From contig NC_016112.1 of NCBI RefSeq assembly GCF_000968535.2, positions 310,001 through 374,000 on the forward strand: 64,000 nt of DNA. The letters run 5' to 3'. Source of the DNA: Methylotuvimicrobium alcaliphilum 20Z (GTDB lineage: Bacteria > Pseudomonadota > Gammaproteobacteria > Methylococcales > Methylomonadaceae). Both the position numbers and the translations under genes were made by a program. The notes under the pieces are model-generated. The model saw only the letters and a list, made by a program, of their open reading frames with translations. It searched no databases and was not told the DNA's origin. This document shows, piece by piece, positions 1 to 7,367 of this stretch (position 1 is the first letter of the stretch; every line of letters begins with the position of its first letter).

Positions 1-219
1 ATATCAAAATTCGGCGCCGAGGTGTCCGTCGGCGGACGCCGTGAATCCAGCCCTAAATTATCCAAGATAGTTAAACATAGCCAATCAACTAAGGAATTAG
101 GTGCTGGATGAATAAGTCTCTGTAGGCTCCATGCCGATCCCTCACCTAGCGTTAGGTGAGGGATCGAGCACCCCAACGCCTCCTCGGACATTGCCGAAAT
201 TTGAAGTGCGAAAGGTATA
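1..219. mobile_element. Miniature element, type 1 with nested 63-bp element (left end at window edge)
   Basis: One copy of a repeat seen about ten times in the window. One end reads ATCAAAATTCGGCGCC, the other GCCGAAATTTGAAGTGCG followed by AAAGGTATA. These are imperfect inverted ends seen complete in the copy at 60599-60746. Bases 46-108 are a nested palindromic insert (TCCAGCCCTAAATT to AATTAGGTGCTGGA) flanked by direct TGAA repeats (42-45 and 109-112). A second palindrome, CCCTCACCTA/TAGGTGAGGG, lies near 138-163. There is no coding capacity. The left end may extend beyond the window. Confidence 0.75.
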
Positions 220-424
220 GTAGTAAGCGAAAATTTAACTATAGATGCTTGATTGGAAGACTTTATACTGTTTTTCCTCTCGCTCGGGTTATGTCTTTCG
301 CTGATCTTTGGGGGTGGGAGTTGCCAGTCTCATAACCCTTGGCAGGAAAAGCGAGGCCGGCTCGTCATAGTCGTCTTTCCAGCATCACTGCCTGAAGAAG
401 AAGGTTCAGAAGCCTTCTGCAGAC
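220..424. other. Intergenic, no gene seen
   Basis: This stretch lies between the repeat element and the end of korB. No convincing gene, RNA or strong terminator was found; the open frame across it is antisense to korB at its right end and has no recognisable product. Confidence 0.5.
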
Positions 425-1270
425 TCATGCGGGTACCTCGAAGTCGGACGCGATCTCCGCCAGGCCGCGAGGCGCGGCGGTATCGGGCTGAAAGCAGGGC
501 CGTGGAGCACGATAAAGAATCCCGGTACCGATGCCGTCGTCGTCAAGTAACCTGAGGTAGGCCTCGCGCTTGTCGGCGGTCGGCGTAAAAGCCTCGTGTA
601 CCTGTTTCTTCCAGTTGAGCTGCTCCGGACGGAAAGTAACGCACGGACTCAATATCTGCACAAAAGCGAAACCGGGAAACTTGATGGCCTCGCTGATGAT
701 CTGCGCCAGTTCGTTGGGGGCATTCGAGAAGGCCCTCGCGATGAACGGCGCTCCCGCAGCCAGCGCCATTTCCAGCGGCTGGAAGGGGGGTTGATGCGTG
801 CCTTGTGGCGCCAGTTTCGAACCGGTCCAGTCACTCTCAGTGGTCGGCGAAGCCTGTCCCTTCGTCATACCGTAGACCGCGTTGTCCATCACCAGGTAAC
901 TGAAATTGGCGTTGCGCCGGCAGGCATGGATGAAGTGGTTGCCGCCGATCGAGAAACCGTCTCCGTCGCCGCCTACGGCGATGACCGTGAGCTCCGGCCG
1001 GCTTATGGCTAACCCTGCGGCCACCGGCAATGCACGGCCGTGTACGCCGTGGAAACCGTAGGCCCGGGTGTAGGCCGGAAGCCGCGATGAGCAACCGATG
1101 CCGGCAATCAGGGCAACCTGTTCAGTGGGAATTTCCAGTGCTGCGAGCGACTTCGTGAGCGCGTTGAGCACGCCGTAATCACCGCAGCCTGCGCACCACA
1201 CGGGCTTGTAGCTCGACTTGTAGTCCTTGTGCGCGTGGGTACGGATCTTGACTTGAGGTTCGCTGCTCAT
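425..1270 (-). CDS. korB: 2-oxoacid:ferredoxin oxidoreductase, beta subunit
   Basis: The 281-residue product is the thiamine-diphosphate-binding beta subunit of a 2-oxoacid (probably 2-oxoglutarate or pyruvate) ferredoxin oxidoreductase, which decarboxylates the 2-oxoacid to acyl-CoA with electrons passing to ferredoxin. The WCAGCG motif (Cys26, Cys29) and GIGCSS (Cys60) are typical iron-sulfur ligands of the family, and GGDGD near 100-104 with Asn130 is the TPP/Mg motif. Its ATG overlaps the end of korA (ATGA), so the two are translationally coupled. The real substrate cannot be told from sequence. Length is normal for the family. Confidence 0.9.
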   Translation of the reverse strand: MSSEPQVKIRTHAHKDYKSSYKPVWCAGCGDYGVLNALTKSLAALEIPTEQVALIAGIGCSSRLPAYTRAYGFHGVHGRALPVAAGLAISRPELTVIAVGGDGDGFSIGGNHFIHACRRNANFSYLVMDNAVYGMTKGQASPTTESDWTGSKLAPQGTHQPPFQPLEMALAAGAPFIARAFSNAPNELAQIISEAIKFPGFAFVQILSPCVTFRPEQLNWKKQVHEAFTPTADKREAYLRLLDDDGIGTGILYRAPRPCFQPDTAAPRGLAEIASDFEVPA

Positions 1271-3012
1271 TTGACCTCCTCCATTTCTAGTACGCGAAGC
1301 GCGGCGGCGATCCGACCCGGCCGGAACAGCAGGGGGCCGGGCTCGGCAAGGCTACGAGTGTGCGGCGGCAGCTCGCAGCTGGCCCGCAGATACTGAAAGA
1401 ACTGAGCTCCGTGGCTTTGTTCGACCACCAACAGTCGCTTGATCCCGTCTAAAGCTGTAGTTAGTCGCACAGGATCAAGCGGTGCGATAAGCCTTAGCGA
1501 CACGAGGCGTACCGCCAATCCATCGGCACGAACCCGCGCAACGGCCTCGCGAGCCGCTTGGGTGGAGGAACCCCAGGTCAGTAACCCAAGAGATCCATCG
1601 CCCTCGATATCGGCCCAGTCATCACCGTAATCGAATTGCTCGAGCTTGCGGCGGCGCTTGTCCAACTGTAGGCGATGGTCGGCGGGCATGGCCGAGGGAC
1701 GCGCCGACGGCTTGTGGCTTAACCCCGTGGCTGTGTATTCGCTGCCCGGCGTGCCGGGAATGCCCATCATCGAGATGCCGTCGCTGCAATCCCTGAAACG
1801 TTGAAAATCCGCGATGTTCGCCGGCGCCCTGCGCCGCTTGGCGCGCCACTCGCGATCTTTCGGCGGCATAATGGCAGCGCGTGACTGGCCCAGAAACTGG
1901 TCGCTTAACACCACTGCCGGACATTGCAACGCCTCGGCCAGATATACGGCCCACTGGGTGGTCGTCATGCAGTCGCCAATGCCGTTGGGCGCCAACACCA
2001 ACCGAGGCGCATCGCCGTGGGCGCCATAAACGGCAATGGCGAGATCAGCCTGCTCGGACTTGGTGGGAATGCCAGTAGCCGGCCCGCCACGCATAACATC
2101 AACCACAACCAGTGGCGTCTCGGTCGCCACCGCAAGCCCAAGCGCTTCGACCATCAGGGAAAAACCGGGGCCCGAAGTGGCAGTCATGGCCGGCACCCCG
2201 CCAAACGAGGCGCCAATGCACATGTTTATCGAGGCGAGTTCGTCTTCGGCCTGCACCAGGCAGCCGCCTACCTCGGGGAGCCGTTCTGCCAACCACTCCT
2301 GAATCTCGGTAGAGGGCGTGATCGGATAGGTAGCACAGAACCGCACCCCGCCGCGCAGCGCCCCCATGCCGACGGCTTCGTTGCCGGTCAACAGCCAACG
2401 CGGTTGCGCTTGAGGCGGCGCGAGCTTGCAGGCACATTGAAGCGACTCGGCCGCGGAAATACCCGCCTGTAGTCCAGCCTGTATGACATCGGCAAACAGG
2501 TTTTCTTTTCCGATTAGCCGGCGTTTAATAGTATTCTTCATGCTGTCGAAATCGAGACCGACGAGTGCCCCGACGATGCCCACGGCAATGATATTGGCGC
2601 GTAAGCCGGAATGTTCGCGCGCAAGTTCGCTAAGCCTTACCGCGTAGTGGCGAGCACCCGAATCCGTCACCCAGACGGGCGGCTCGCCTTCAGCAGAGTC
2701 AGCAATAACCACGCTATCGGCATCCAGCACCAGTTCGTCGGAAAAGTGCTCGGCTTTGCCCCAGTCCAGCGCGACTAAGAGATCGATGCGATCATCCTGG
2801 CAGCCGATAGACGTCACGCCGAGCCGAAGCACCGCTGCGGCTTCGCCTCCCCGGATCTGTGGACCGGTGGAACGCGTCATCAAGCCGAAATAACCTGCCT
2901 CGGCAGCAACATCCAGAAGAATCTGCCCGGCGGTCATTACGCCGGCACCGCCGCTGCCGAGCAGAGTCAACGAGCAACTGTCCACGGGCGGTTTTTCTTG
3001 TGCCTCGTTCAT
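1267..3012 (-). CDS. korA: 2-oxoacid:ferredoxin oxidoreductase, fused gamma-alpha subunit
   Basis: The 581-residue product fuses the gamma domain (about residues 10-190, with GSGGAGVMTAG near the start and a STGPQIRGGE motif) to the alpha domain (about 205-581, with TYPITPSTE, the pyrimidine-binding-domain signature). With the beta subunit encoded just downstream it forms a two-gene oxidoreductase that would link 2-oxoacid oxidation to ferredoxin. The gamma-alpha fusion is usual in the KorA family. The next gene overlaps by four bases, so this is the first gene of a two-gene operon. No promoter was assigned. Confidence 0.9.
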   Translation of the reverse strand: MNEAQEKPPVDSCSLTLLGSGGAGVMTAGQILLDVAAEAGYFGLMTRSTGPQIRGGEAAAVLRLGVTSIGCQDDRIDLLVALDWGKAEHFSDELVLDADSVVIADSAEGEPPVWVTDSGARHYAVRLSELAREHSGLRANIIAVGIVGALVGLDFDSMKNTIKRRLIGKENLFADVIQAGLQAGISAAESLQCACKLAPPQAQPRWLLTGNEAVGMGALRGGVRFCATYPITPSTEIQEWLAERLPEVGGCLVQAEDELASINMCIGASFGGVPAMTATSGPGFSLMVEALGLAVATETPLVVVDVMRGGPATGIPTKSEQADLAIAVYGAHGDAPRLVLAPNGIGDCMTTTQWAVYLAEALQCPAVVLSDQFLGQSRAAIMPPKDREWRAKRRRAPANIADFQRFRDCSDGISMMGIPGTPGSEYTATGLSHKPSARPSAMPADHRLQLDKRRRKLEQFDYGDDWADIEGDGSLGLLTWGSSTQAAREAVARVRADGLAVRLVSLRLIAPLDPVRLTTALDGIKRLLVVEQSHGAQFFQYLRASCELPPHTRSLAEPGPLLFRPGRIAAALRVLEMEEVK

Positions 3013-3299
3013 CGCCGGTTGGCCCCGTCAGGCTTATCCATTCTTAAAATGTTCATGATTTATTCTCTGCACGGCGCGTCCCGACAGCTTGCAGGGGGGG
3101 CCGGCACTGCTGTGTGGGATTAAGCATAAGAAGTCCAATGGGCTGAATCGCGCATTTCAACCGGATTATGATCCGGGGAGGAAATGCCGTCAAGCGGGAG
3201 AAGAAGGCTAGAAAAATGGGTTGGGTTGAATTACAAAATAAACCCGGCGTCATTTATTTCACATTTTCAAAAAAGGCTATGAATCTCGATCTGACCCCG
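3013..3299. other. Intergenic between kor operon and cassette strip
   Basis: No supported gene. A short plus-strand open frame over 3168-3356 is rejected: no family signature, and it runs through an attC remnant. The segment ends at a GACCCCGTCC motif resembling the GGGGTCAG repeats nearby, which appears to cut the mazEF attC site. Confidence 0.5.
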
Positions 3300-3358
3300 T
3301 CCATGTGCGCAAACGAAACGTTGCGTAAATTTGTCCGAGTGAATGTGCATTGTTAGCT
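3300..3358 (-). other. attC remnant of the mazEF cassette (left part lost)
   Basis: On the minus strand AGCTAAC (3358 to 3352) follows the mazF stop after four bases. It is the exact complement of GTTAGCT at the upstream cassette border (minus 4020 to 4014), as required for the R'' and R' boxes of one integron cassette. Further in are AATGCACATTCACTC and GCGCACATGG, partial complementary arms. The other end is missing: the sequence runs into a GGGGTCAG repeat, so the site is probably dead. Confidence 0.6.
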
Positions 3359-3362
3359 ACAT

Positions 3363-3680
3363 CTAATACTCGAACATTTCTTTTAAGCACGAACACAGTT
3401 CTTTTTGTGTCTTTGCGCTCACCGCCCCAAGTTTTGTAACAAGCCTTGATTTATCAACTGCCCTAATTTTATCCAGCAGGATCAGACCGCTTTTTCCTTT
3501 TAACTTACATGGAACACGACAAGGAAACTCAAAACCCTTAGTCGTCATTGGAGCCATAAGAAACGTAGACAGAGCCGACACTTCATTGGGAGAAATGACA
3601 ACGCAAGGGCGTTTTTTATTGATCTCTCTTTCTTTTGTGGGATTGAGGTCAACGAGCCAAACTTCAAATCGCTTTATCAT
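3363..3680 (-). CDS. mazF: Type II toxin, MazF/PemK family endoribonuclease
   Basis: The 105-residue protein starts with the canonical PemK/MazF pattern (EVWLVDLNPTKEREINKKRP, then CVVISPNE). The family folds like CcdB/Kid and cleaves mRNA at short sequence motifs. Its start codon overlaps the antitoxin stop (TAATG), so the pair is translationally coupled. It lies inside an integron-type cassette bounded by matching GTTAGCT/AGCTAAC boxes; toxin-antitoxin cassettes are common in chromosomal cassette arrays and are thought to stabilise them. No frameshift or truncation was seen. Confidence 0.9.
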   Translation of the reverse strand: MIKRFEVWLVDLNPTKEREINKKRPCVVISPNEVSALSTFLMAPMTTKGFEFPCRVPCKLKGKSGLILLDKIRAVDKSRLVTKLGAVSAKTQKELCSCLKEMFEY

Positions 3681-3934
3681 TACCAGTCAAGCCCATCATC
3701 CGAGTCGAGAGGGAAATCCAACCATTCATCATCTAGCGACTCTTGCCCCTGAGCCGAAATTGTTTGTTCTATAGCTTCTTTCCATCCTTCTCTAACTCCA
3801 TTCTCCGGAATTATGAGGGGACCACCGTTAACCAATTGTAATTTAAGCTCTTTTACTTCCAAATGAGCCTGTTCAATCAAAGGCTTAGGTATTCTTATGC
3901 CTTGCGAATTCCCTATTCGTACTAGCTGAGTCAT
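3680..3934 (-). CDS. mazE: Type II antitoxin, MazE/AbrB family
   Basis: The 84-residue protein begins with the SpoVT/AbrB swapped-hairpin motif (VRIGNSQGIRIPKPLIEQA). Its acidic tail (DDEWLDFPLDSDDGLDW) is typical of the disordered region that wraps MazF. It neutralises the downstream toxin and, in known pairs, represses the operon. It begins 80-90 bases inside the cassette border at 4020, leaving little room, so the promoter may lie in the cassette leader (3935-4013). The start is supported by GGGAG upstream. Confidence 0.88.
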   Translation of the reverse strand: MTQLVRIGNSQGIRIPKPLIEQAHLEVKELKLQLVNGGPLIIPENGVREGWKEAIEQTISAQGQESLDDEWLDFPLDSDDGLDW

Positions 3935-4013
3935 TTGACTGCACTCCCATTATTTACCGAATTTAGCGTAACCATAATGTAATTAAAACTTGAGAGAATG
4001 ATTGTTTTTGAGC

Positions 4014-4056
4014 AGCTAACGCCAAGCTTCAAGCTGAACGCGCCAAAGGCGCGTCG
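4014..4056 (-). other. attC remnant at the start of the mazEF cassette
   Basis: Read on the minus strand the site ends in GCTTGGCGTTAGCT, where GTTAGCT is the R' box (recombination G/TT). It is preceded by a CGACGCGCC/GGCGCG stem-loop typical of attC sites. The outer R'' half is missing: beyond CAGCCGACGC the sequence becomes unrelated and runs into a TCAGGTCTTACAATTG repeat. The box matches the AGCTAAC box after mazF, which marks the mazEF segment as one cassette. Confidence 0.65.
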
Positions 4057-4157
4057 GCTGAAAAGAAGTCGGAAGAATTTATATGGAGAATGGAAGTCGG
4101 TAATATCAATTGTAAGACCTGACCTCAAGAACCAAGCAAAAAATTTAGGGTTATGTA

Positions 4158-4430
4158 TTATTCGTAGTGGCTCCAGAGCCGAAGAACTTTAACTACTCGT
4201 TCATCTTCAAGTACTTGGTACACTAGGCGATGCTGAATATTGATCCGGCGGGAATAGGCTCCCGTAAGATCGCCGATGAGCTTCTCAAACGGAGGCGGCT
4301 TACGATACGGATCTTTTGCTATCAGCTCCACCAATTTCTGTGCTTTTAGCTTCAGGCCGCTGGAGGCCAACTTCTTTGCATTCCTCTGAGCTTGCTTGGT
4401 GTAAACCAACTTCCATGCGGTAAATGTCAC
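4158..4430 (-). CDS. yoeB: Type II toxin, YoeB (Txe) family mRNA interferase
   Basis: The 90-residue protein has the YoeB fold signature: WKLVYTKQAQRNAKKL at the start, then SRRINIQHRLVYQV and a C-terminal LWSHYE. In E. coli YoeB the equivalent Arg, His and Tyr are catalytic in ribosome-dependent mRNA cleavage. It overlaps the upstream antitoxin by four bases. It lies between two attC remnants, but no attC directly follows it, so it may have arrived separately or its site has decayed. Confidence 0.9.
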   Translation of the reverse strand: MTFTAWKLVYTKQAQRNAKKLASSGLKLKAQKLVELIAKDPYRKPPPFEKLIGDLTGAYSRRINIQHRLVYQVLEDERVVKVLRLWSHYE

Positions 4431-4669
4431 CAGTCGAGCTCTTCATTGCATTCATCCACAGGAGTATCCATACCCTTCCGAATAGACTCACGCATGCCTG
4501 GTACGGATAGCAGGTAAAGCGTTTCCTGAATTGCAGACCAATCTTCTTCGGAAACCAGAACAGCTTTATTCCGTTTACCCGTGATGACGATTGGTTGGTG
4601 AGATTCGGCGGTTTCATCAATCAACCGATAAAGGTTGCTGCGCGCCTCAGTTGCAGTTATTCCGGTCAT
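4427..4669 (-). CDS. yefM: Type II antitoxin, YefM/Phd family
   Basis: The 80-residue product has the Phd/YefM N-terminal pattern (ITATEARSNLYRLIDETAES, QPIVITGKRNKAVLVSEEDW). The C-terminal tail is acidic and would bind the toxin. Phd/YefM proteins repress their own operon through TGTACA-like sites; such a site is present at 4702-4725. It is the first gene of a two-gene operon with yoeB. A second, distinct yefM-yoeB pair sits at 29523-30031. Confidence 0.9.
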   Translation of the reverse strand: MTGITATEARSNLYRLIDETAESHQPIVITGKRNKAVLVSEEDWSAIQETLYLLSVPGMRESIRKGMDTPVDECNEELDW

Positions 4670-4701
4670 GACATACCTCTGCTGTGTTCAAATTATCTTA
4701 A

Positions 4702-4725
4702 GTGTACGCCTTTTAGTACGTACGT
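4702..4725 (-). promoter_or_regulatory. Probable YefM operator
   Basis: Just upstream of yefM (start 4669) are TGTAC at 4703-4707 and GTACGTAC at 4716-4723. YefM of E. coli binds TGTACA-type motifs (established), and the other yefM operon in this window has a very similar site. Autorepression here is inferred. Confidence 0.5.
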
Positions 4726-4743
4726 CAAGACGAACGCTATGTA

Positions 4744-4792
4744 GAAAAAAGGGAGAAGGTTAAATTATTAATTAAACCTGACCCCTTTTTTG
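4744..4792. repeat. Hairpin repeat, AAAAAGGG...CCCTTTTT family
   Basis: An imperfect palindrome: AAAAAAGGGAGAAGG and TTAAATTATTAATTAA, then ACCTGACCCCTTTTTT. Related copies occur at 4966-5014, 30233-30282, 31027-31078 and 34273-34319, all with a GGGTTAATT-like arm, an AT-rich loop and a CCCCTTTTT arm. It could act as a bidirectional terminator; it is at present best described as a dispersed palindromic repeat. Confidence 0.6.
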
Positions 4793-4965
4793 GACAGTGA
4801 AACAGACGGAAAAGAGGGATAATGTCAAATGTAAGGCCTGACTCCGTCTTTTTGGGTCGATTATTCCAGCATATTTGGCTGGATGTCCAGGGTTGCCGGA
4901 CCTTGTTGGCGAATCACTAGATATTGGGGGCTACCACGGGAAATCCGGAAGAGCCAAAAGGTGAC
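4793..4965. repeat. Intergenic strip with GTAAGGCCTGACTCC-type repeat
   Basis: The segment holds AATGTCAAATGTAAGGCCTG followed by ACTCCGTCTTTTT, a relative of AATATCAATTGTAAGACCTG near 4103. Sequences like this often flank REP-associated transposases in other genomes (general knowledge). CTACCACGGGAAATCCGGAA at 4932-4951 is shared with 31000-31022, so the repeat unit extends left of the hairpin. No gene. Confidence 0.45.
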
Positions 4966-5014
4966 TAAAAAAAGGGTCGGGTTAAAACATTAATTTAACC
5001 CGCCCCCTTTTTTA
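4966..5014. repeat. Hairpin repeat interrupting a DUF2971-like fragment
   Basis: AAAAAAAGGGTCGGGTTAAA and ATTAATTTAACCCGCCCCC plus a T run form a long stem. The stop codon of the minus-strand fragment at 5012-5182 is made by the first bases of this repeat. This suggests that insertion of the hairpin, or a deletion ending at it, cut that gene. Confidence 0.6.
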
Positions 5015-5182
5015 CCGAATATATTTTCTTGGATTCTCTTCAAAAAGATCTCCTAGAATTGTGGAGTCATACAAGCCCTCTTCTGGATCGCTTTGTGAAA
5101 TCGCCGGACCGAAGTACAGTCCTCTATCAGCCACAAGCCACTCCAGCTTTTCTTTTGTTAAGTAGCGCCAAACTTTACTCAT
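5012..5182 (-). pseudogene. Truncated DUF2971-like protein (N-terminal fragment)
   Basis: From an ATG at 5182 the frame gives 56 residues beginning MSKVWRYLTKEKLEWLVADR and continuing GLYFGPAISQSDPEEG. This resembles the first strand-helix and (S/D)P-E-G region of DUF2971 proteins, which are normally 200-350 residues. The frame ends exactly where the hairpin repeat begins. An in-frame upstream start at 5209 is possible but would start inside the cassette leader. It lies directly after the attC at 5214-5287, so it is probably the relic of a further cassette. Family assignment is tentative. Confidence 0.4.
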
Positions 5183-5213
5183 AGGATAATTCCGGTACCT
5201 TGTGGGCACACAT

Positions 5214-5287
5214 GGCTAACGCCTTAATAACCGGCGCGCTTTTGTGTGTCCGGCGCCGAAGGCGCGTAGTTCATTGAACTGTTATAT
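5214..5287 (-). other. attC site of the DUF4917 cassette
   Basis: On the minus strand the site runs from ATATAAC (R'' box, 5287 to 5281) to GTTAGCC (R' box, 5220 to 5214). Between them are arms such as ACGCGCC and GCGCGCCGG around a variable loop. It follows the DUF4917 stop by about 15 bases. ATATAAC is the exact complement of GTTATAT at the other border of this cassette (minus 6406 to 6400), as expected for an inserted integron cassette. Confidence 0.75.
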
Positions 5288-5302
5288 GGTTTCTTGGCTA
5301 AG

Positions 5303-6349
5303 CTACGCATGGGAGGAGCGACCCCAGACATCGACGGAAGAAGAGTCATAAAACTCGAAAACCTTACCACGATAAGACTTCCTCCATTTCTCGACCTTAC
5401 TAATAATCACTTGATTGTGCGGCTCTCCTATATCCCCGAAGAGCCCAATGAAGACTCTAAGGCTTTTGTTATTCTGATTGATAAAGTCAAATACATGATC
5501 ATCCTCGTCACGAATAGAATGACCAAATATAAATAGATTTCCAGTGATGCTTTTTAATGAAGAAAATGTTCTCGATAAATAACCATTTTTTTTGATTCGT
5601 GCCAATTTATGATCGGTAGATCCCTCTGATATAAATACAGGAAATCTATCCTCATCTATCGCCTGCCTGACCTGTTCGGCTAGAGGGACACCTAGGTTCG
5701 TATAAGACAACTTTTCTATATCAGAGCCATCGCTAAATATGTGCATTGCGCCATGTATGTAGTAGATACTTTGCCCCCTTTCTCGACCGATCTCCCAGTG
5801 CAGTGACAAGTCCCTTTCTTCTTCAGGAACATATTCGTCCGAATACGGATAACGAAAACCATCATCACAAGGTAACTTAAGCTCGGGATGGTCATGAAAG
5901 TGCATCAAAACCCAGTAAAGAATAAGATCATAGTTGAAGGTATAGGTGTTTCCCTTTTCAAAATTCAATAGAAATTTACGACAGCTAGAGTATTGATGCT
6001 CAGTTATTTCGGATGGTTTATGTGGGTGACACTTTGATATAACATGGATAAGCGTACGCTTTAGCTCTTCAATATCATTATGGATATGATTTGTAATTCC
6101 ATCAGATGAATCATAATGTTTTACGATTTCTTCAGCTTCCAGCAATCGACGCATGACGAATTCAAAGTCAGGGGTGTCTATAGCTTCGAATAGCAGCTTT
6201 ATCCGATCAGATTCGATATTTTCAGCAAGCCTTTTATAGTTAAATATCTGTGGAAATAAAGCGATGCTGAAACCATTTCCAAGCATCAAATGCTTTTTCC
6301 CATTTCCGGCCATATCTATACAGTCATCGAATGATTTGATCTGAGTCAA
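5303..6349 (-). CDS. DUF4917 family protein (SIR2-like fold), integron cassette gene
   Basis: The 348-residue protein matches the DUF4917 pattern: a glycine-rich nucleotide-binding-like loop LMLGNGFSIAL near residue 21, TFNYDLILYW about 137-146, YIHGAMHIF about 197-205 and IFGHSIRDEDDHVFDF about 274-289. The order is like that of SIR2-type NAD-consuming proteins (GxGxS, NYD, HG, GxS..D). No biochemical role is established for the family. SIR2-like domains act as NADases in several anti-phage systems, so a defence role is possible but unproven. The gene is the sole content of a cassette bounded by two attC sites, has lower GC than the core genes and is intact. Confidence 0.7.
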   Translation of the reverse strand: MTQIKSFDDCIDMAGNGKKHLMLGNGFSIALFPQIFNYKRLAENIESDRIKLLFEAIDTPDFEFVMRRLLEAEEIVKHYDSSDGITNHIHNDIEELKRTLIHVISKCHPHKPSEITEHQYSSCRKFLLNFEKGNTYTFNYDLILYWVLMHFHDHPELKLPCDDGFRYPYSDEYVPEEERDLSLHWEIGRERGQSIYYIHGAMHIFSDGSDIEKLSYTNLGVPLAEQVRQAIDEDRFPVFISEGSTDHKLARIKKNGYLSRTFSSLKSITGNLFIFGHSIRDEDDHVFDFINQNNKSLRVFIGLFGDIGEPHNQVIISKVEKWRKSYRGKVFEFYDSSSVDVWGRSSHA

Positions 6350-6399
6350 CTTTCTATCCTTATGAAACTGATTCGGGTTAAGCTTGCCACTATGGAGAC

Positions 6400-6477
6400 A
6401 TATAACGTCCGGCTCACGCGCCGGTTTGGAGCCGCGGAGCGGCGGAAAATCGGTCGCTGTGCAGCCGATTGTTAAGC
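6400..6477 (-). other. attC site between DUF4326 and DUF4917 cassettes
   Basis: On the minus strand GCTTAAC (R'') is followed by AATCGGCTGCAC, a loop region, GTGAGCCGGAC and GTTATAT (R'). The arm CGGCTGCAC pairs with GTGAGCCG if one G is left unpaired, which is the extrahelical base that directs strand choice by IntI. The site is 78 bp, within the normal attC range, and begins at the stop codon of the DUF4326 gene. This is the best-preserved attC of the strip. Confidence 0.8.
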
Positions 6478-6478
6478 A

Positions 6479-6922
6479 CTACTCCCCGTCATCCCAAGAA
6501 TTGAGGAAGTCTGCCAACACATCACCGTGACAAGCCTCTGGCTTGCAATAGCAACCTAGTCTTTTTCCAGCCAGCTTGTATGCTTCAGACTTATCTTTAT
6601 TAGGAAATTTCTCAAAATCAAAATCGTACTTGAACTTCCTTATAACCTCGTCCCTATCATCACCATCTTCATACATTGAGTAAGGGTTGCCCCAATATGA
6701 GCCCCTCCCAATATACTCGTACTTTTCATTCGAAGTGAGTCCTTTATACTCCGTATCTTTTTTGATATTTATAACTCTAGTGATCTTAATTTTTATCCTT
6801 CTAACTACCACGCCCCTGAGCTTAAGGTCAGCTAATTCTTCTACGAATTCTTCTCCGTCATCAAATATAACAGCATGAGTAACCTGCTCAAAGCCAAACT
6901 CGGAAATGCCTTCTTTAGTCAC
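6479..6922 (-). CDS. DUF4326 domain protein, cassette gene
   Basis: The 147-residue product has the DUF4326 core in its C-terminal half: YIGRGSYWGNPY, then RLGCYCKPEACHGDVLADFL. The conserved Cys and His residues could bind metal. Function is not known; the family occurs in phages and mobile islands. The only reasonable start is GTG at 6922. Directly upstream the sequence becomes an AAAAGGGGTCAGGTTAC repeat and no matching GTTAAGC cassette border is visible, so the cassette was cut there and the true N-terminus may be lost. Confidence 0.7.
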   Translation of the reverse strand: MTKEGISEFGFEQVTHAVIFDDGEEFVEELADLKLRGVVVRRIKIKITRVINIKKDTEYKGLTSNEKYEYIGRGSYWGNPYSMYEDGDDRDEVIRKFKYDFDFEKFPNKDKSEAYKLAGKRLGCYCKPEACHGDVLADFLNSWDDGE

Positions 6923-7029
6923 ACCCAGAAAAGGGGTCAGGTTACTTTTTATGGATAATGGAAGACGATACTAAAAGCAACCCGCCGTCTTTTTGAAGCA
7001 GTCGCCGAGCGGGTTGAAAATCGATAGCA

Positions 7030-7245
7030 TCAAGCCGCATCCAATTCTCTCAACGGCAAATGCAGCAACGACAGATTCTGAATATCCGCCTTTTGACTCG
7101 CATGCTGGACATCGATACCTACCAAAGCGCCGGTTTCATCGAAGTCCAAAACAACGCCGTCGGCCACTTCGTCTGAATCGACCGATGGCCGGTCGGCTAA
7201 ATGTATGTAAAGAGAGTCCGTGTTTTGGTCGTAACTCAGTTTCAT
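7030..7245 (-). CDS. DUF2283 family protein
   Basis: The 71-residue protein has the DUF2283 signature: YDQNTDSLYIHLADRP, then VVLDFDETGALVGIDVQHAS. These small proteins are of unknown function and are often found next to toxin-antitoxin genes. Here it lies just downstream of the toxin-antitoxin-chaperone operon on the same strand with a gap of about 120 bases. ATG start at 7245. Confidence 0.75.
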   Translation of the reverse strand: MKLSYDQNTDSLYIHLADRPSVDSDEVADGVVLDFDETGALVGIDVQHASQKADIQNLSLLHLPLRELDAA

Positions 7246-7367
7246 GGTTTTAATCTTCGATCAGAAAAAGCGTTATGGACTGTTTTACCATCTTCCTGTG
7301 TGACGACCCGTAAGGGCATGAGGTTATCTTTGTGGGTTGTACCGTTTAGTCTCGTCGGATGAGCCGC

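Noticed and set aside
3168-3356. 62-codon plus-strand open frame before mazF
   Set aside because: It overlaps the attC remnant and has no family signature or good ribosome binding site.
5303-5536. Plus-strand 80-codon frame over the DUF4917 gene end
   Set aside because: Shadow of the minus-strand gene, beginning inside the attC-proximal region.
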